From assembly GCA_905221615.1 (NCBI GenBank), contig CAJNDT010002768.1:654094-718093 (forward strand): a stretch of 64,000 bases of DNA, given 5' to 3'. This DNA comes from Symbiodinium sp. CCMP2592 (lineage: Eukaryota; Sar; Dinophyceae; Suessiales; Symbiodiniaceae). Below the pieces are notes generated by a model that was given only the letters and a program-made list of their open reading frames with translations, ran no database searches and had not been told where the DNA came from. The translations under genes and the position numbers were made by a program. Each line of letters begins with the position of its first letter. Within the stretch, counting starts at the first letter, position 1. Below, one piece after another: positions 46,051-60,661 of the stretch.

Positions 46051-49000
46051 GAACACACGATGTGGATCTTCGTAAACACGTGGATTTCGTCATAGCACTT
46101 CAGCACAAAGCTCTCTGTGTGAATCCTGATTTGAGGGATAATCGAGTTGTTAAACCAGCTTTCCAGTCTCCCGGTACCTCAGCCCACCACAGACTACGTC
46201 TGTTCGGGTCCTGATGCTAGTAAAGATGTCACAGGGGCCAAGAAGACTGGGCAGCTCAAGGTGGGGTTTACAGTCTTTTGAGGGCCCTCAACGCTGCATC
46301 AGGTTCGCGATCTCGCTGCACGGGAACGGTGGGCCCTGAAGGCCTTGTTCTGACCACTCGTGGGCCCGTGGAAGACCGGGTCCCCCTGCACTTAAAAGGG
46401 AAAAGGCTTCCTACCTATAGTCTCCATTGTAGTTCCTTTTTCTGGTTAACCAGTTTTATGGTTAGGATCCGATAATAGAGTTTTTGGTTAACCAAAAAAC
46501 GGAACTACAATGGAGACTATAGGTAGAGCTCATCAACAAAATGCTGGGTTTAGCGGTTCATGGATTAACCGGGAAGTGGGCCCCACTCCCGAAGCAGCCA
46601 CGAAGGCAAAGGCCCCTACTTACCTCTTGATGAGAAACGGTAGTTTCCGAAAATAGGGGTACCTTATTTTGGGGGTCCTTATATAATAAGGGTCCTACTA
46701 TTTCGGATACTTTATTAGGGTCCCCTATTGTCGGAAAGTCCCAAATAGCAGTGCCCTTTAACGGCTACTTGGGGGGTCCTGGTGGGGGTTTAGGAGTGAG
46801 CATCGAAGTCCACAAGTTCAGGCGTTTAGGGTTGAGTTTTTTTCTGTAAGTGCAGGGTTGAGGGTTCAGGGTTTAAGGGTTCACGCGTTTAGGGGTTTGC
46901 TTTTTTGGGGGGTCTAGGGTTCGGGGATTTGACGGTTTAGGGTGCATCCGGAGTTCCTGGGTCAACTTGAGCAGGCCAATTTGTACAAGAAGGGCAAGGG
47001 CATCGGTCTGTCTCCCGGTGAGCCCAGTACTCCGTCGTAACGTAATTGAGGGTTTAGGGAGTAATATTCCTCAGATTCCTGCACAGGATCTCGTTCTGAT
47101 ATGAAGCACATTCCTCGGTTCAGGCGTGTTGAGCTCACCGGGTTGTCGATTGCGGCCCTCACGGTGCTTCTTGTCAGGTTCGTCGGGAACAAGACCATTT
47201 GTGCTCATGGTGAGACAGCTTCTGCTTCAAAACAATCGAACTTTCTGCAGCTCCGGGCCCATGTGCCAGGGTTTGGGAGCCCTATATAGATAAAAACGCT
47301 TGAACTCCTGAACCTCGACTTCTAATTTCAGGAACCGATCTTATGTATCTGAGCGCTACACCCCGAAGTCCGAGAGCCTACTTGTAGCAGTGAATGTTTG
47401 GTAAGGATATCGCTGACTGATTATTTCAATGAAAGAACGACCATCATCAACGTCAAACCACAACGCCCGAAACCACCTAAGGCCTAGACCTCGCCTACCC
47501 GATACTCTAAACCGCTAAACTCCCTCGCACAGCTGAGACGCTAGAGCCTGAACCCCCCAAAGCCGGAAGCTAGAAACCTCACTGTAAAAGAACCCTTCAC
47601 AAGAACCCCTTGTAGGAACTCTAAATCCTAAATCCTAAACCACCTTTTAGAGGAATCCCTTGCAAGCACCTAATCCAGCTTACATAGTCGGCACCTTATA
47701 CAAGAACCCCTTACAGCAAACCTTAAGCCCTACACCTCAAAAAGGGACCTTCTGGGAACAAAGGAACCCCACCGTTTAGGGTACCCTTGTACTTGCAGTA
47801 ACCTTGAGAAGTCCTCTAGGAGACTTAACCCGTAAACCCACAAAGGGATCCTTCACTGAAACCTTACAGGAATTTTTAGACATCCCAGAACCCTGAATTG
47901 AGCAATATGCCGTTTCGGAGTCACAGGGCCGGGCCCTAGACCCTAACCTAAGCCCGAAACCCTAAATCCTAAACCCCTAAACCCCTAAATCCCTGAACCC
48001 CTTCCTTTAAGGGTTCCTTTAAGGGCTCCTAGTGTTCCTAGGGCTCTAAACCCTAAGCCGCTCAGGACCCTTCTTAAAGGCTCATGGGACTTAGTAAGTA
48101 AGGTTATAAGTAGGTTAAGCCCACTTAGGGGACTTATAACCCCAATTATAACCTACTTACTAAGTCCCATGATCCTCTAAGTTGCCTAAACTACCCCTTA
48201 TAGAACCCCTATATAGATCCCTTAAAGGAGCTCTTTTAAAGCAACCTACTTACTAAGTTCCATGATCCTTTAAGTAGACTCAGGGCTCCGAGCCAAGATC
48301 GGTAGTCGGAGCACGACAAGTCGGACACGAGCCAGCGCAGCCCGTCGGGGATACTAACCTGTGGCTTAGAATGCCTTACTTACAGGATCATGGGGCTTAG
48401 TAAGTAGGTTATAATTGGGCTTATAAGTCCCCTAGGTGGGGTTTTTTCCTAATTATAACCTACTTATAACCTACTTACTAAGTCCCATGAGCCTGCAAGT
48501 AGGGGTTATGGTTTATGATTCAGGGTTTAGGATTTCGAGTTTAGGGTTTAGGGCTCGTGGGAGGGCATAGGGAGAAGAACCTGGGGCTTAGGAAAGCTCT
48601 TGGAATGGGCTTTGTAGGGGTTTGTCGGGTTTTCGTCAGGGCTTTCAGGGATGAGCACCCCAGACCCTAAACCCTAAACCGGGTTGCAGAGGGGTACCGG
48701 GGAGTTGACACAGGCTTTAATGAGGTCTTACAGCGTCCGGCGGTTCGCGCTGGAGGCCAAAGCTTAGTCTTTGAATACAAAGGCCTGGAAAATAAGAATG
48801 GGGTTTTCAGCATTTTACACTATAACCCTAAGGCTCATAATGGCCCAAAAGCCTTACATAATACGGTCTTTAGGCCCAAAAGCCTCAACATATGAGTCCT
48901 TAGAGCCTTAGGGTAACTATAATAAGGAACCCTAGCAATAATATTGGTCATATTCTAGGCCCTGACAAGATGTCGGGGGCTTCGCGCTCGGGTTTCGGGC

Positions 49001-52000
49001 ATCGTTTGGGGTTTGGTAAGGCGGGTAGACGGGTAAGGTTTAGAAATTTTTGGCTCAGGTTTCAGGGTATAGGGCCTACTTCACGGCATGGGGCTCAGAG
49101 TATTGTCAGGCGTGTGTGATTTAAGATGACTTCAACATAGGGCTCTACCCTTTCGGCTTGTAGAAAGAAATCCCACCACCCAAACCGTAGCCTAACCATC
49201 TAAACAAGAAACATGCCGAAAAAGAAAACCTGAGCACCAGGGAAAGCAACTGACTGAACCCGCTCCAAGATGCCCTTGTCCTTTTAGAAATGATAGACAG
49301 AGCCCTATACCTATATCCCTTAGTAGGAATTATTTAAGAAGGTCTACTAGCCGGTCTGTTTATTCTTTTTGGAGAACCATGAAAAAGGACAAGGCTGCTC
49401 CAAGAAGCCCTTGATGGGTTTGGGGTATGCCATAGAGCTCCTGATACTTTGGGACGCTCAAGACTTGGACATCTGAGGTCCCAGAGAGACCCAGGTGCTT
49501 GTCTTCAGCAACGATAAAACCTGAACCCGAAACCCTAAACAAACCCTGAATCCCAAACCCTTACCCCCAAACCGTAAAGGTAGGTTTAGGAATTAAATCT
49601 CTGCCAGCAACCATCGGGCGATGCAGTCGTCGTGGAAGGCATGGCCACATGGCAGTACCTCTCTTTACAGCAGCTTGGTGGCGAAGGCGCGGGGTCAGGG
49701 GTCATCACAGGCTCGGAAGCCTAGAGGCCAAAGCAAAAAGCTTAGCGTTCTGCTATTGGGAAAGCAAGAACCTAAAGCATAAACCGTAATTAAACCTTAA
49801 ACCCTAAACCCTAGCCCCCAAACCCTAATCCCTGAACCCTATACTCTCATCCCTAAGCCCTAAACAGCAGCGAGGGACGCAGACTTGGGTGTCCGGCTGG
49901 AAGTCCTCCAAGCAACAGATGCACGTCTTCTGAGACGATGAACCGATAGAAGCTGCTCTCCAGGCTTCCTAGGCTTCCATAAGGCAGTAGCTTAAGGTGT
50001 GTAGGGTTTAAAGGTTTAGGGTTTGAGGGCTTTAGGATTTAGGGAGGTTTTTGATGGTTTTGATATGAGGAATTTCCGAAAGTTAGGGGTACCTCAATAT
50101 GGGGTCCTTGTAATCAGGATCCTACTATTTAGGGTACTATATTGGGGTCCAGTTTTTTTGGAAACACCCTCCTAGGCTTCCGTCAGGCAGTAGCTTAGGG
50201 TGTGCAGGGTTTAAGGGTTTAGGGTTGATAGTACGTTTTGGGTACTCCCCGTTAACTCTCCAACCCTCAAACCTCAGGGACTTAAACCGAAGCTCCTTAA
50301 GGCTCCATGTACCCATATAGTATATACTTAGGCCTTAAAGTACCTACATAGCTACCCCTTTCAGGCTTAAGTATCTACTATAAAGGTACATGGAGCCTTA
50401 AACCCTAAACCCTAAACCCTTATGATACCCTTTATAGAACCCTTAGAGGAACCCTAAACCCTAAACCCTTAAAGTACATGGAGCCTGTGGGGCTGTATGT
50501 ATCGGAGGTGCTGGCTTTGCCGCAGCCCAGTCGATGGTCAGCTGGCCTTCTTCCAGGTGAACCCTGCGAAACTGAAGGCGAGCTGTGCCAAGCTTATCAA
50601 ACCTCAGTCTCTCAGAGGGGCAGTATGGGTTTAGGGCTTAGGGAATAGGGTTTAGGGTATCAAACCACCCTAATTTTCGGAAAACTCCCACATTGCTCTT
50701 GGGAGTTTCGGGAGCCTGATTCGGCTTAGGCTTTCGGGCTGAAAGCTCAGTCCTTCTCTTGTAGGGACCTACAATCCATAGGGGCCTAAATAATTACTTA
50801 TGCTATTATTTTGGGGGTATCCTTATCATAATTTAAAGTCTAAGATCCCCCAAAAACTTATGCTAATCATTCAGGCCCCTATAGTAATCAGAATTGGGTT
50901 CCTTGTAAAGGGATCTATAAGGGTTACTATAGGGGTTACTATAAGGGGTATCATGGGGATCTAATATAGCGGCCTAGATAGTTGCAATGGGGTCTGGGGG
51001 CCCATTACACTTTAATTTTTAATCAGGAACACCAGAAAAATAGCATTGGTACTTATTCAAGCCCCTATGATGACCTCTATGTTGGATACCTGGCTCAGGG
51101 TTTAAGGCTTCGGGACTTGGGATTTGGGGTGTAACGTCGTGAACAGCGCTCAACCCGGGTACTAAAGCTGACAGGATTTGCTTCTGATCTTATGCCAAGA
51201 ACAGCAGATGAAACGACACATCCGAAACAAAGCGAGCCTTTGCCGAGGTCCTCATAGTGATGACCCTACTGAATGCGGACTGTTCTTTGAGCATCCCAGT
51301 TCAAGGCGGCGGTCTTTCTTCACTCACGGAACGTGGAAACCCTATCTCTCCGATAGCCACAGCCATCCACTGCTGACAGGTGCTTCTATGTTTGTCAGCA
51401 TACTTGCAATGCAACAAAACAGTGCGAACTTCTCAGTATGCCCCCGTCCCCAAGCCCTAAACTCTACACCTTGAAGGGCCTGAACCCGGGACCCGACTTT
51501 TAGCACAGCGACCGGGTTTGGGCCAGCAAGCAACTGCGGTATCTTTCTGACGATTCTTCCTTAGCTGAAAACAAGGCCCGAAAACGAGAGTCGGTCGTGA
51601 GGCTTTCCTAAAGGCTCCACTTTCTGGGCACATGGAGCCTTAGGGATTGAGGGTTTAACGAGTCTCGGCTATGGCGATTGGTGAAAATCCTCACATGGTA
51701 GTTTCCGAAAATAGGGGACTCTAACATATAGTATCCGAAATAGTTGGATCCTTATTATCAGGACCCCAAAATAAGGTATCCCCTGATTTTCCGAAACTCC
51801 CATATCCAAACTGGCATAGAGCAGGGGGATGCTGGGGATACAGGCAGACTCAAAAGTAGCGAATCAAAGTCTTGCTGTACCCTGGGGCTCCATAGTAGTT
51901 CCTTTTGGAGGCTTCATATTTAAATCCTATAGAGTGATCCCAAAAAGGAACTACTACGGAGCCTATGTGTAAGCTGTAAACGCTCAGCGTCCTTCCTTGC

Positions 52001-54035
52001 GCCTCTCCTTTCGCAGGTCTTTTGGATCCAAAGCATGCCTTTGTTGTCCCGGGGCTTACGGCTTATGGTTTGAATGAACCAACAGAGGCTTAACCTGTTA
52101 TTGTCGTTGGTCTATATACGTAAGTTAAGTCTAAGAAGATTACCGGTCAACTACCAAAGATGCACTTCAACTCGGTGATCAGCATCCCGGTGAGCAAGCC
52201 GGAGATCAGAAAATGCACCCAGCCTCGGCAGTGACTCTGGTCATGCGCCATACGCTTGACACCCTCTTTATTGAATTTGTCGAGGCATTTTGTACTGCTC
52301 TCCCCTCATGGTCTCGTTCTTGGGTTGCTGTTGCCGTGGGGGGTTGCCGGCTTGCCTGGGCTGGTGCGGAAGGACACAGCAACAGCAACATAAAACTTAT
52401 GCGGTACTTACATGAGTGAGTGAGTGAGTGAGTGAGCGAGCGACTAGCTGCACGAGGTGGTGCGCGCAGCAGCCATGCCTAAGGCGCCGTTCCCTCCCGG
52501 CTTCTCAGGGGGCTCCGCAAGCGTCATTGCCCCCTCCACTTGGAGTTCCCGCTGGCGAACGCCCCAACCCCAGAAACAACGTTATGAGGTCAGCAAAGAC
52601 GGCCCAGTTTGGCAAGAGGGCATGCCAACAGTACTTACATGCATGCGTGCTTACATAAATACAAACATACACATCCACGCCTGCCCGTGTTCGCACATGC
52701 TGGGGCATACAGACATACCGACTGAACGAGGAATCGAGAGTTCGAAAGCCTGAACTCTATTATAAGTGGCTAAGGCGAAACGTGGACAGTATCAAGGGCT
52801 GAACAGCCTGAAAGGAGCTGGGAATGGCAGACCGCAAAACTCGACAGCAGTCGAACATCTGCGACCCTAAAACAACATCGAACATCAGATCCTAGACTAC
52901 AAGCAAGCATAGTATAGTTACTTTAACAGTAACCCGTGTTACTAAGTCCCATGATCCTCCGTGTAGGGAGGCAGTGGGGTGTAGGAACTTCTAAACCCAC
53001 GGGTCGTAAAAGTCCAGGAGCCAGCTCGAAAGCAGGACTTCCTCAATCGGAGTCCCACGCCCACAAAACTCCAAGGAAGGGGATTGGGGTTTAGGGGGTT
53101 TAGGATTTAGGGTTTGGGATTTAGGGTTTAGGGGGTTTGGGGTTAGGGTTTAGGGTTGCGGGTGCAAAACTCCAAACTCCCAACCCCAGGCTGTGCAATG
53201 AAGATCCCTCTGGTGTTCGAAGCCCTAAAGCCCTGATACACTCTAGGGCTTATAAACTCCAACCATCAAGCCTCAAGCCCTAAACCCCCAACTGAGCCTT
53301 ACACCCCAAAGCCCTAAGCCCCTCAACCTCGAATCCCGAAGCCCTGAACCCCCAAACACCAAACCCCGAAAGCCAAAAGCCTGGCAGCGGTTTGGGTCTC
53401 CGTCGTCAGCCTCTAAGCCAATCCTGGTGTTGATCACCAGCGCGCTGAAGGTGCCAATTACACCGACACCGATGAGGTATCCGATCATGGCTTCCGATGG
53501 TTTACAGTAGAAGCTCGAAAGTTGGAAACCGGATTAAGGCCCAACAGTGCTGGGATTCGCTATGCATTTACTCTTAAATGATCGAGGCTATTGGGTGTCC
53601 AACTTTTGGGCTTCTACTGTAGGGTTTCAGGGTTTTGGGGCTTAGGAACCCTGAACACTGATTTTGGGGCTGCGGGTTTAGGGGTTTATTTAGGGTTTGG
53701 GGGTTTAGGGATTCACCCTGGAAATGTGCAGGCTTTCAAGCCCTCTTTGGGGTAAGAGGCTTAGGATGGTTTAGGTGTTAGGGTGCGCAAGACATGATAC
53801 CTTGTGCTATCCCAGTGGCCGCAACATGAAAGCCTGAACAATTACCAATCATCTTCCTTAGGGTTCTTCCATACGGCCTGCCCAGCTGCCTCTGCACTTC
53901 CCCATGGAACCGGAACGCTGCGGAACGATCGGTAATCTTGAGCTCTAAGTCGTGCAAGAAGGGACACATGCGAGATTTTGATACTAGGGATCCTATCTCT
54001 GAAACTCCCAACTTTCTGGCTTCTCCAGTAGCACC

Positions 54036-54212
54036 TTCTAACCCTAAATCCTAAACCCTAATTCCTAAACCCTAAACCCTAAATCCTAAATCCTAAACCC
54101 TGAATCCTAAACCCCTAAATCCCAAACCTCTAAATCCTTAACCCTAAATCCTAAACCCTCAATCCTAAGTCCTAAATCCTAAACCCTAAATCCTAAACCC
54201 CGAACCCTTAAG
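54036..54212 (-). repeat. interstitial telomere-like array, copy 2
   Basis: As at 27046-27222. Confidence 0.9.
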
Positions 54213-54261
54213 CCGAATAGCCGGCTTATCGCCGATTCTGAGAAGTCTCGCTTGGGGATAC

Positions 54262-54464
54262 GGTTGTTGATATAAATCCTGCATTACCCATAATAAGGAA
54301 TATACCATAATTCCCATGGTTTATAGTAAAAGCTAGAAAGTTGGAATATGATTATCCTAAACCCTTTATGGTAAATTATAAGGTATCCTACCCTGAAACC
54401 ATATTCCAACTTTCTGGAGTTCCCTTTAGGGTCCTTGAGGTAATGCAGGATTTATATCATCAAC
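54262..54464. repeat. family A MITE with nested family F, copy 2
   Basis: As at 27272-27474. Confidence 0.75.
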
Positions 54465-54720
54465 AGTATTGCAGGCGGCCAACTGCGGGTTCAGTCTTTA
54501 GAGCTTTAGGGTTCGGGCTTCCCGGCTTTAGGGTCTACATAGGGCGTTAGAGGTTTAGGGGTTTAGGGTTTACATATGAGGCCTTGGGGATTTAGGGGTT
54601 TAGGGTTTTGGGTTTAGGGCAGGAATTAGGGGTTTCGGGTTTTTGGGGAGTCATTAGGGGTTTCGGGTTTGGGGAGTCAGGGTTTGACGTTTCAGGGTTC
54701 AGGCTTGCACGGGGTAGGTT

Positions 54721-54933
54721 TTGATGGTCAGTGCATTTGAGGCTGAGGGTCTGGTGAATTCAGGCCGTGTTCTCATCAACATGATTGCGGCTGTTCGAGA
54801 GATCAGTAACACCCACAGAGACATTTCCAAGAAAACATGTGCACTGATAAACTCACTGCCCCAAAACCCAAGGAATGTAAGAGTTGAAACTTTCAGAATC
54901 GACTACCTTAGAAGATCCCCAAAACTTGAAAAG
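54721..54933 (+). CDS. possible exon of an unrecognised gene, copy 2
   Basis: Identical reading frame and GTAAGT donor as at 27731-27943. Confidence 0.3.
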
Positions 54934-55042
54934 GTAAGTTTACAGCCAGTAAGTTACATGCCATCGGGAGTTATTCGGGCAAGCACACACTGCAGATACC
55001 GAAGCCTTGAAGCACAAACCTACCCTAAACTCTAAGCCCTAC

Positions 55043-55130
55043 GGCTGATGATATAAATCCTGCATTACCCATAATAAGGAATATACCGTAATTCCCATAG
55101 TTTGGGGTCCTTAAGGTAATGCAGGATTTA
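55043..55130. repeat. family A MITE interrupted by TIR transposon, left part (copy 2)
   Basis: Ends in CAGGATTTA at 55130. The right part resumes at 58374, with AGGATTTA duplicated. Confidence 0.9.
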
Positions 55131-58100
55131 CAGAAAATAAGACATTACGGGCCCCATATTTACAGTTTTACTGTTTTTCATGTTTTTGGTTTGCTTCAGA
55201 TTTGAAGCAACATCACTCGTGCACACGATATCGTTATCCTCATATGCATATTCTTAAATAGGATACTTGTACGTATACCCATACATGTGCTTGTTTCAAC
55301 TGTCGACGTGACTATAGAGCAGGAGGTTTGACTCACTTCTTGGCTGGTTTAGGCCCGAAGGGCGAGAACACTGCTACTAAGGGGAAGGCGGGGGGGGAGG
55401 GGGGGGGCGGCCGAAAAAAAAAAAAAAAAAAAATCTGGAGGGGAGGGGGGGGGGGGCAGAGCCAAAAAATAAAAAAATCTAAAATCTAAAATCTATTTTT
55501 TTTTTTTTGCGCTGCCCCCCCCCCCCCCCGCCAGATTTTTTTTTTTTTTTTGGTGGCTGCCCCCCCCCCCCGCGCGGGGACAGCAAGGCAAGCGACAGCC
55601 AACGCCATGGTGCGCCATACTGCGGGAGCGGACACCAACCAAGAGCCACATGATTTAAACCTGGTGTCCTTAGCCCTTAGCCCATGCAAGCCTCACTGCA
55701 AGTGAGTAGATACTCTATGCCGAATATTAAGATCAATGAGATTACAAATTTACCAGATAAACATCTATAGAATCTATAAAAGACCTCAGAGACTTACTGC
55801 GTATAGAAAAGTCGATATCTGAGATTACAGCTCACAAAGATGATAAACTATTTATGACTGATGACATCATATGACGAGGAGACCTTACATTAACATACAT
55901 TCGATGGATGCGAACTCACGACACAACCACTGCCTGAGCAATGGCAGGTGGACAACCAGTTGAAGGGTCTGTCGTAGTCAAACGATAACAACAATGCTTG
56001 ATGTCGCATATGATGTGGTAGCATATGCGAGGACATACGGTCGGTATATATGCTGGATGTCAGATACATGCATGACCAGTCTCCTCGATAACATATACAA
56101 CAAACACTGTCTTCGCCTTTCATTGACAGGTTGCGATGTAAGGAATCCGAATCCGACTATTTTATAGGTGCATGAAAACGGGAGTTTGAATATTCCACTT
56201 GTGCGATGTTCGAGCAACATGGTGGGCTCTGTCGGGGAGTTTACAACTGGAAATCATTATTGGTTTATGTTCCTGTGATCAGGATCGGCTACTCGCAGTA
56301 ATCTGAATATCACTATACCAAAACTGGCTAGATATGGAAACAATATATCTCATGAGCACGTCATGGTGAAGTATCAATCTTCCCGTGAACCATGCGCATC
56401 ATAGTATGATATGGCGTAACACACTCGTGCGCATGTAGCATGAGGTGCTAGGGAGATGCCATACGAGCTTGGCAAGCTCACGGGATGCACGAGGACATCT
56501 AAGTCAAATCTCATAGTGAAGATATGTGTCATGAGATGCTGCCTGCATCTTGCGACCTATTCATACTTAGCTGCGACTGTTGTAACTTCATGCGAGATTG
56601 GGTTTATGTGTGAGAATAAGTCTCCGGGCTTTTAGAAAGGTCTACCGAGGGGTTTAACCAATATGTGGTGCAATCCCGCTTGCCCGCGCGGCCGGAAGGC
56701 GTAAAGGGGGAAGCCCGAACGATGCGGGCATCTTATAAGGACACATACTGCGATGATCTATACGGATGGCTCAATATCATAATGATATGTTGAAGAAATT
56801 TCCTGGTGCTCTATGTTGATATGGCCATATTCAACACATAACATGCCTTTTACATCGAAGGAATGTGGCGAATATCCTGTTCAACTGCCGGTTGGGTGCC
56901 TCATTATGACGGCTCCATTACTCTTGCCAAAACTGGCATGCAGCTGCCAATGTAATCTGCCATGTTTACTTCCACCACAAGAGATACTTGACTTCTTGAT
57001 GATGTCACATATTAAAAAGTTGGTTTTAGGCATAGTATAGTTCTTATACGTTTTCTTGGGTAACAGGATTTAGTTTACGGAGATATCCACAAGACACACG
57101 ATGAAGTGCGTCATGGGCTTTAACAAGACCATATCAGAATGGTTGCGGCATACAGGTGCATTGCCTGCAGCATAGATATAACAAGCGGTATCGTTTACAG
57201 CTGATGACAATCGTATGTGCGTGTCGGTGTATGTTTGTGTGTGCATGTGCAAATAATGTGTTTTCACGGCAGTCAACTTATGACTAGATGGTATGAGCAA
57301 CAAGACAGCGAAAATGATTAATATTGCAGGTGGATCTCCATATGTCTGCATATACAATAATGATAGCAAAGCACCATCTCCTTGAAAAGTATATTAACTC
57401 AATTATATCCTTATCCTTTGGGGGCTTGTGGGCTTCAGCCGCAATGATCACTAATCTGAATAAGCCAGCATTGTAGCTGTCAGGATGTATACAGCAACAT
57501 CCATGCGATGATTGTCTTCGAAGGTCGTAGGTTTTCAGTTTTCTGGGTTGGCTTCTGTGAGAAGCTATTGCAATTGAAATACACAATTCCGCACACACAG
57601 CTCCAAATACTAGACAAATTATTGGACTGGGAGCTCCGAAACAAGGACAACCAATGCAATAATAATCGCAAACAATAATTCGCTTTTGAAGGAGGTTGCA
57701 CTAAACAAGCTAGCATTCATACGAAAAGCGGTATCGAAACTGAATGTAGCAAAGACATCTATGCACATATATGTATATATGTACATATGCAAATGGATCC
57801 GGTAACACTATCCAGTTGATCGCCTGCATGTACACAGCTTGAGACGGTGGGAACCGTTTGAGCAACCTGCCTGTATGATGCCAAACTCAACTTGTCCTGC
57901 TACAGTATATGCTGGACGTCTATAACCAAAATCATATGTTACCATGCACATGATGGGGCCTGCAAAAACCGGTAGGATATGTAAGCGATTCTTTACGTTG
58001 ATATACAAAAGTTATATAGATTGACCGGTCTTGTACATCACTCAAGGGTGGAGAAATGCACGGTTTCGCAGACGCATTGTATCTCATTTATCTGCAAGAT

Positions 58101-58373
58101 TATACTATGAGACACAAAGAACAACCACAAGATTGAAGTGGCATTGATTTATCGGATAGTCTTCATGAGACTCCACAATGAAAGGTAGTCACACGTGCAT
58201 CCCATGTTGATTGGAAAAGTATTTCCCATATCAGGCATCAAGAGCAACAGGGTTAAGTAAGCTTGAAAACCACTAGTATGCAAATTATGACGATTGTAAG
58301 TTTTTGTGCTGAAAACTCTTAGAAAACAGCATTTTGACTGGAAAATATGGGGCCCGTAATGTCTTACACTCTC
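55131..58373. mobile_element. 3.2-kb TIR transposon, copy 2, with intact 8-bp target duplication
   Basis: Same TIRs as copy 1. It is flanked by AGGATTTA on both sides (55123-55130 and 58374-58381), inside a family A MITE whose right end follows (58374-58391). Removing the element and one duplication restores a normal family A unit. Relative to copy 1 there are scattered substitutions (for example in 55940-56000 and 56150-56165) and different homopolymer lengths. No transposase recognised. Confidence 0.9.
55381..55580. repeat. homopolymer hairpin inside the transposon, copy 2
   Basis: Same G/A then T/C run order as copy 1, with different run lengths and a CGGCCG interruption after the first G-run that copy 1 lacks. 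Confidence 0.85.
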
Positions 58374-58391
58374 AGGATTTATATCATCAAC
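58374..58391. repeat. right end of the interrupted family A MITE
   Basis: AGGATTTATATCATCAAC, the expected right terminus. It contains the second copy of the 8-bp target duplication. Confidence 0.9.
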
Positions 58392-59043
58392 AGCAAGAGC
58401 CAGAAGCCATCAGCAAGCAGCGAACCGGGACAGCCCAGGAGGCCCAAAACTCCGAAACCCTACGACCCAAAACCGGACCCTTAAAGGAGCCCTACTGAAA
58501 GGATCACGGGACTTAGTAACTATGGGGTTCTTTAAAGGAGTCCTTAAAAGGGATCTACAAGGGTTCTATAAGAGGGGTCTTAGGGTTACTTAAAGGATCA
58601 TAGGACTTAGTAGCTGGGGTTATAAGCAATGTAACTCTAGTTATCATTACTTATAACCCCGATAAAGGTACATACAATCTCCTGGCTTGCTCACATCCCA
58701 CATCCAACAATGCCTAAGACCTGCACATAAGCACCGGTGTAGGCTATCCGAAGCCCTAAAACCTAACCTTAAAACCCTAAACCCCTCGACCCTAAGCGCA
58801 ACCAGAGCTGCAGCATCCGAGTGGACGCCAACGATGAGCAGATCACCCAATGCCTGGGTTCTTGCTAAGGGCTTTAACCTAAGTTACCAAATATAATTGA
58901 ACAGGAAACCATGTTATTTACTATAGATCACCATTTTGGTAACTTAAGCCTTCAACCCTAAACCCTTACTATAGATCCCTTCAAGGAAAGACTAGAGATC
59001 CCTTTAAAGGAAAAACGAGAGATCCCCATTTCGGTATCTTAAG

Positions 59044-59164
59044 CTACTTGGAAGGGCAGGGGGCTTAGTAAGTCGTTTATAAGTTATAACTGGGGTAACT
59101 CCATTTAACGTACTTATAACTCTACTTATAACCTACTGACTAAGTCCCCTGCCCGCCCAGGTAA
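59044..59164. repeat. MITE-like inverted repeat, family D variant
   Basis: CTACTTGGAAGGGCAGGGGG and inverted CCCCTGCCCGCCCAGGTAAG, with inner TTAGTAAGTCGTTTATAAG / CTTATAACCTACTGACTAA arms. Confidence 0.75.
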
Positions 59165-60172
59165 GTTCCTTAAGAAGAACCCAGATGCGCGAGCCCGGCA
59201 TAAGAGGGAAACGTGGCCGGCATGGAACCTGAGGCTTTCGGCGTTGTTTATTCTCTTTAACTATACTGAACTTAGAACCCTAGCACAAATTAAATTTCTA
59301 GCTGTTTCTTAGGGATTCTAATGCCCCAAAATTAAAAAATATTTCTAAGTACCCCTAAGTAGGAGTTTGGGGTGCTTGCTGTTTTGGGGTTTGGGGTTTA
59401 GGGCTTAGCTGGGCTTTGGGGTTTGGGCTTCAGGGCTCGGGGTTTTGGGTGTGTTTTGGATTGCAGGGTTAGGGCTTCGAAAGGTTTCGGCAATGTCGTT
59501 GGGGCATATAGAGTTTAGGATTTGGGGTATACGGGGTGAGCCTTCGATAATGCACAATGGAAACCGAGATGCCTAAACATCTGGTACTGCCCCCCCCCGC
59601 CCGGCAACAGTTCAGGACTTTGTATATACACCTACTTTACACATATTATCTAACTGTGGCAGAATTGGCGCAGTGCCCAACCTAAACCCCAACCCAAACC
59701 CAGAAACCCTAAACTTTAAACTCCGAAACCCTAAACCCCAGCCCAAAATTTCAATCCCTCAAGCCTTCACTTCGGAACCTCCGATCCGCATGCCTGCAAG
59801 GCTATGCAAAAATGAGGGTCCGCGACCCTGATGTTTGGAACTGCTTGGTTTCTGCGAGGGGGGATATGTTATACCATAACCTTAATTTAAACAACTCCAA
59901 AATAGTCTTGGTAATGAGGCCCCTAAATTAGAATTACATGCTAAGCCATGGAACCTAGTCTTTTGCAGCACACAAGTCCCGAACAGCAAATATAGCTTTG
60001 GCCGTGAATCCCCGCTATACCACTCAGCAACGCAACGAACACTGAAGCCGAAGGAAACCCTAAATCCCTAAACCCTTAAATCCCTAAAGCAAGAACATTC
60101 TTCATGTCATTGCAGGCAGGAAGCATGTCCCACGCTCCATCCACGTATACCACCTGGTCAGTCCCAAAACTG

Positions 60173-60288
60173 TCTCGTTCTTAGTAGGGAGTGGGAGCAT
60201 GAACTATGGAGACCACTATTGGGGATTATATGGGGACTACCATGGGGATCCATTCCCCCATTCCCTACTTAAGCACCAGGGCGTTCAA
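60173..60288. repeat. MITE-like inverted repeat, family J
   Basis: CTCGTTCTTAGTAGGGAGTG and inverted CATTCCCTACTTAAGCACCA. A partial relative lies at 13203-13270. Confidence 0.65.
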
Positions 60289-60661
60289 AGGGGTCTGTAA
60301 AGGCCACTATAAGGGCGTTTATAAGGATTAAGTATAGGGGCCTTAATAAGGATGGAGTTAAGATGTTTGAAGAGTTTCTTGGGATTTTGCAGGTGATCCC
60401 CAAACACCAAGCCCATGGGCCTTGGTCCCCGAGGGGCCACAGCCACACCGATGACCCCCGTAACCGGACAGAGGACCTTGCTGTGCTTCTTGGGCTGGGG
60501 CCAGGCTGAACCTTCCTCCTTTGTGTTTTTTGGATTTCCTTAAACCCTAAACCCTTCAGGGCTTAGGGTTTAGGCACCGTGGACTCCTCCTCGGATTCCT
60601 CCTCCCGAGAAGGCTGCCAACTGGGCTCTGAAAGACGCTTCATCTTTGCCAAGCCCTTGGG

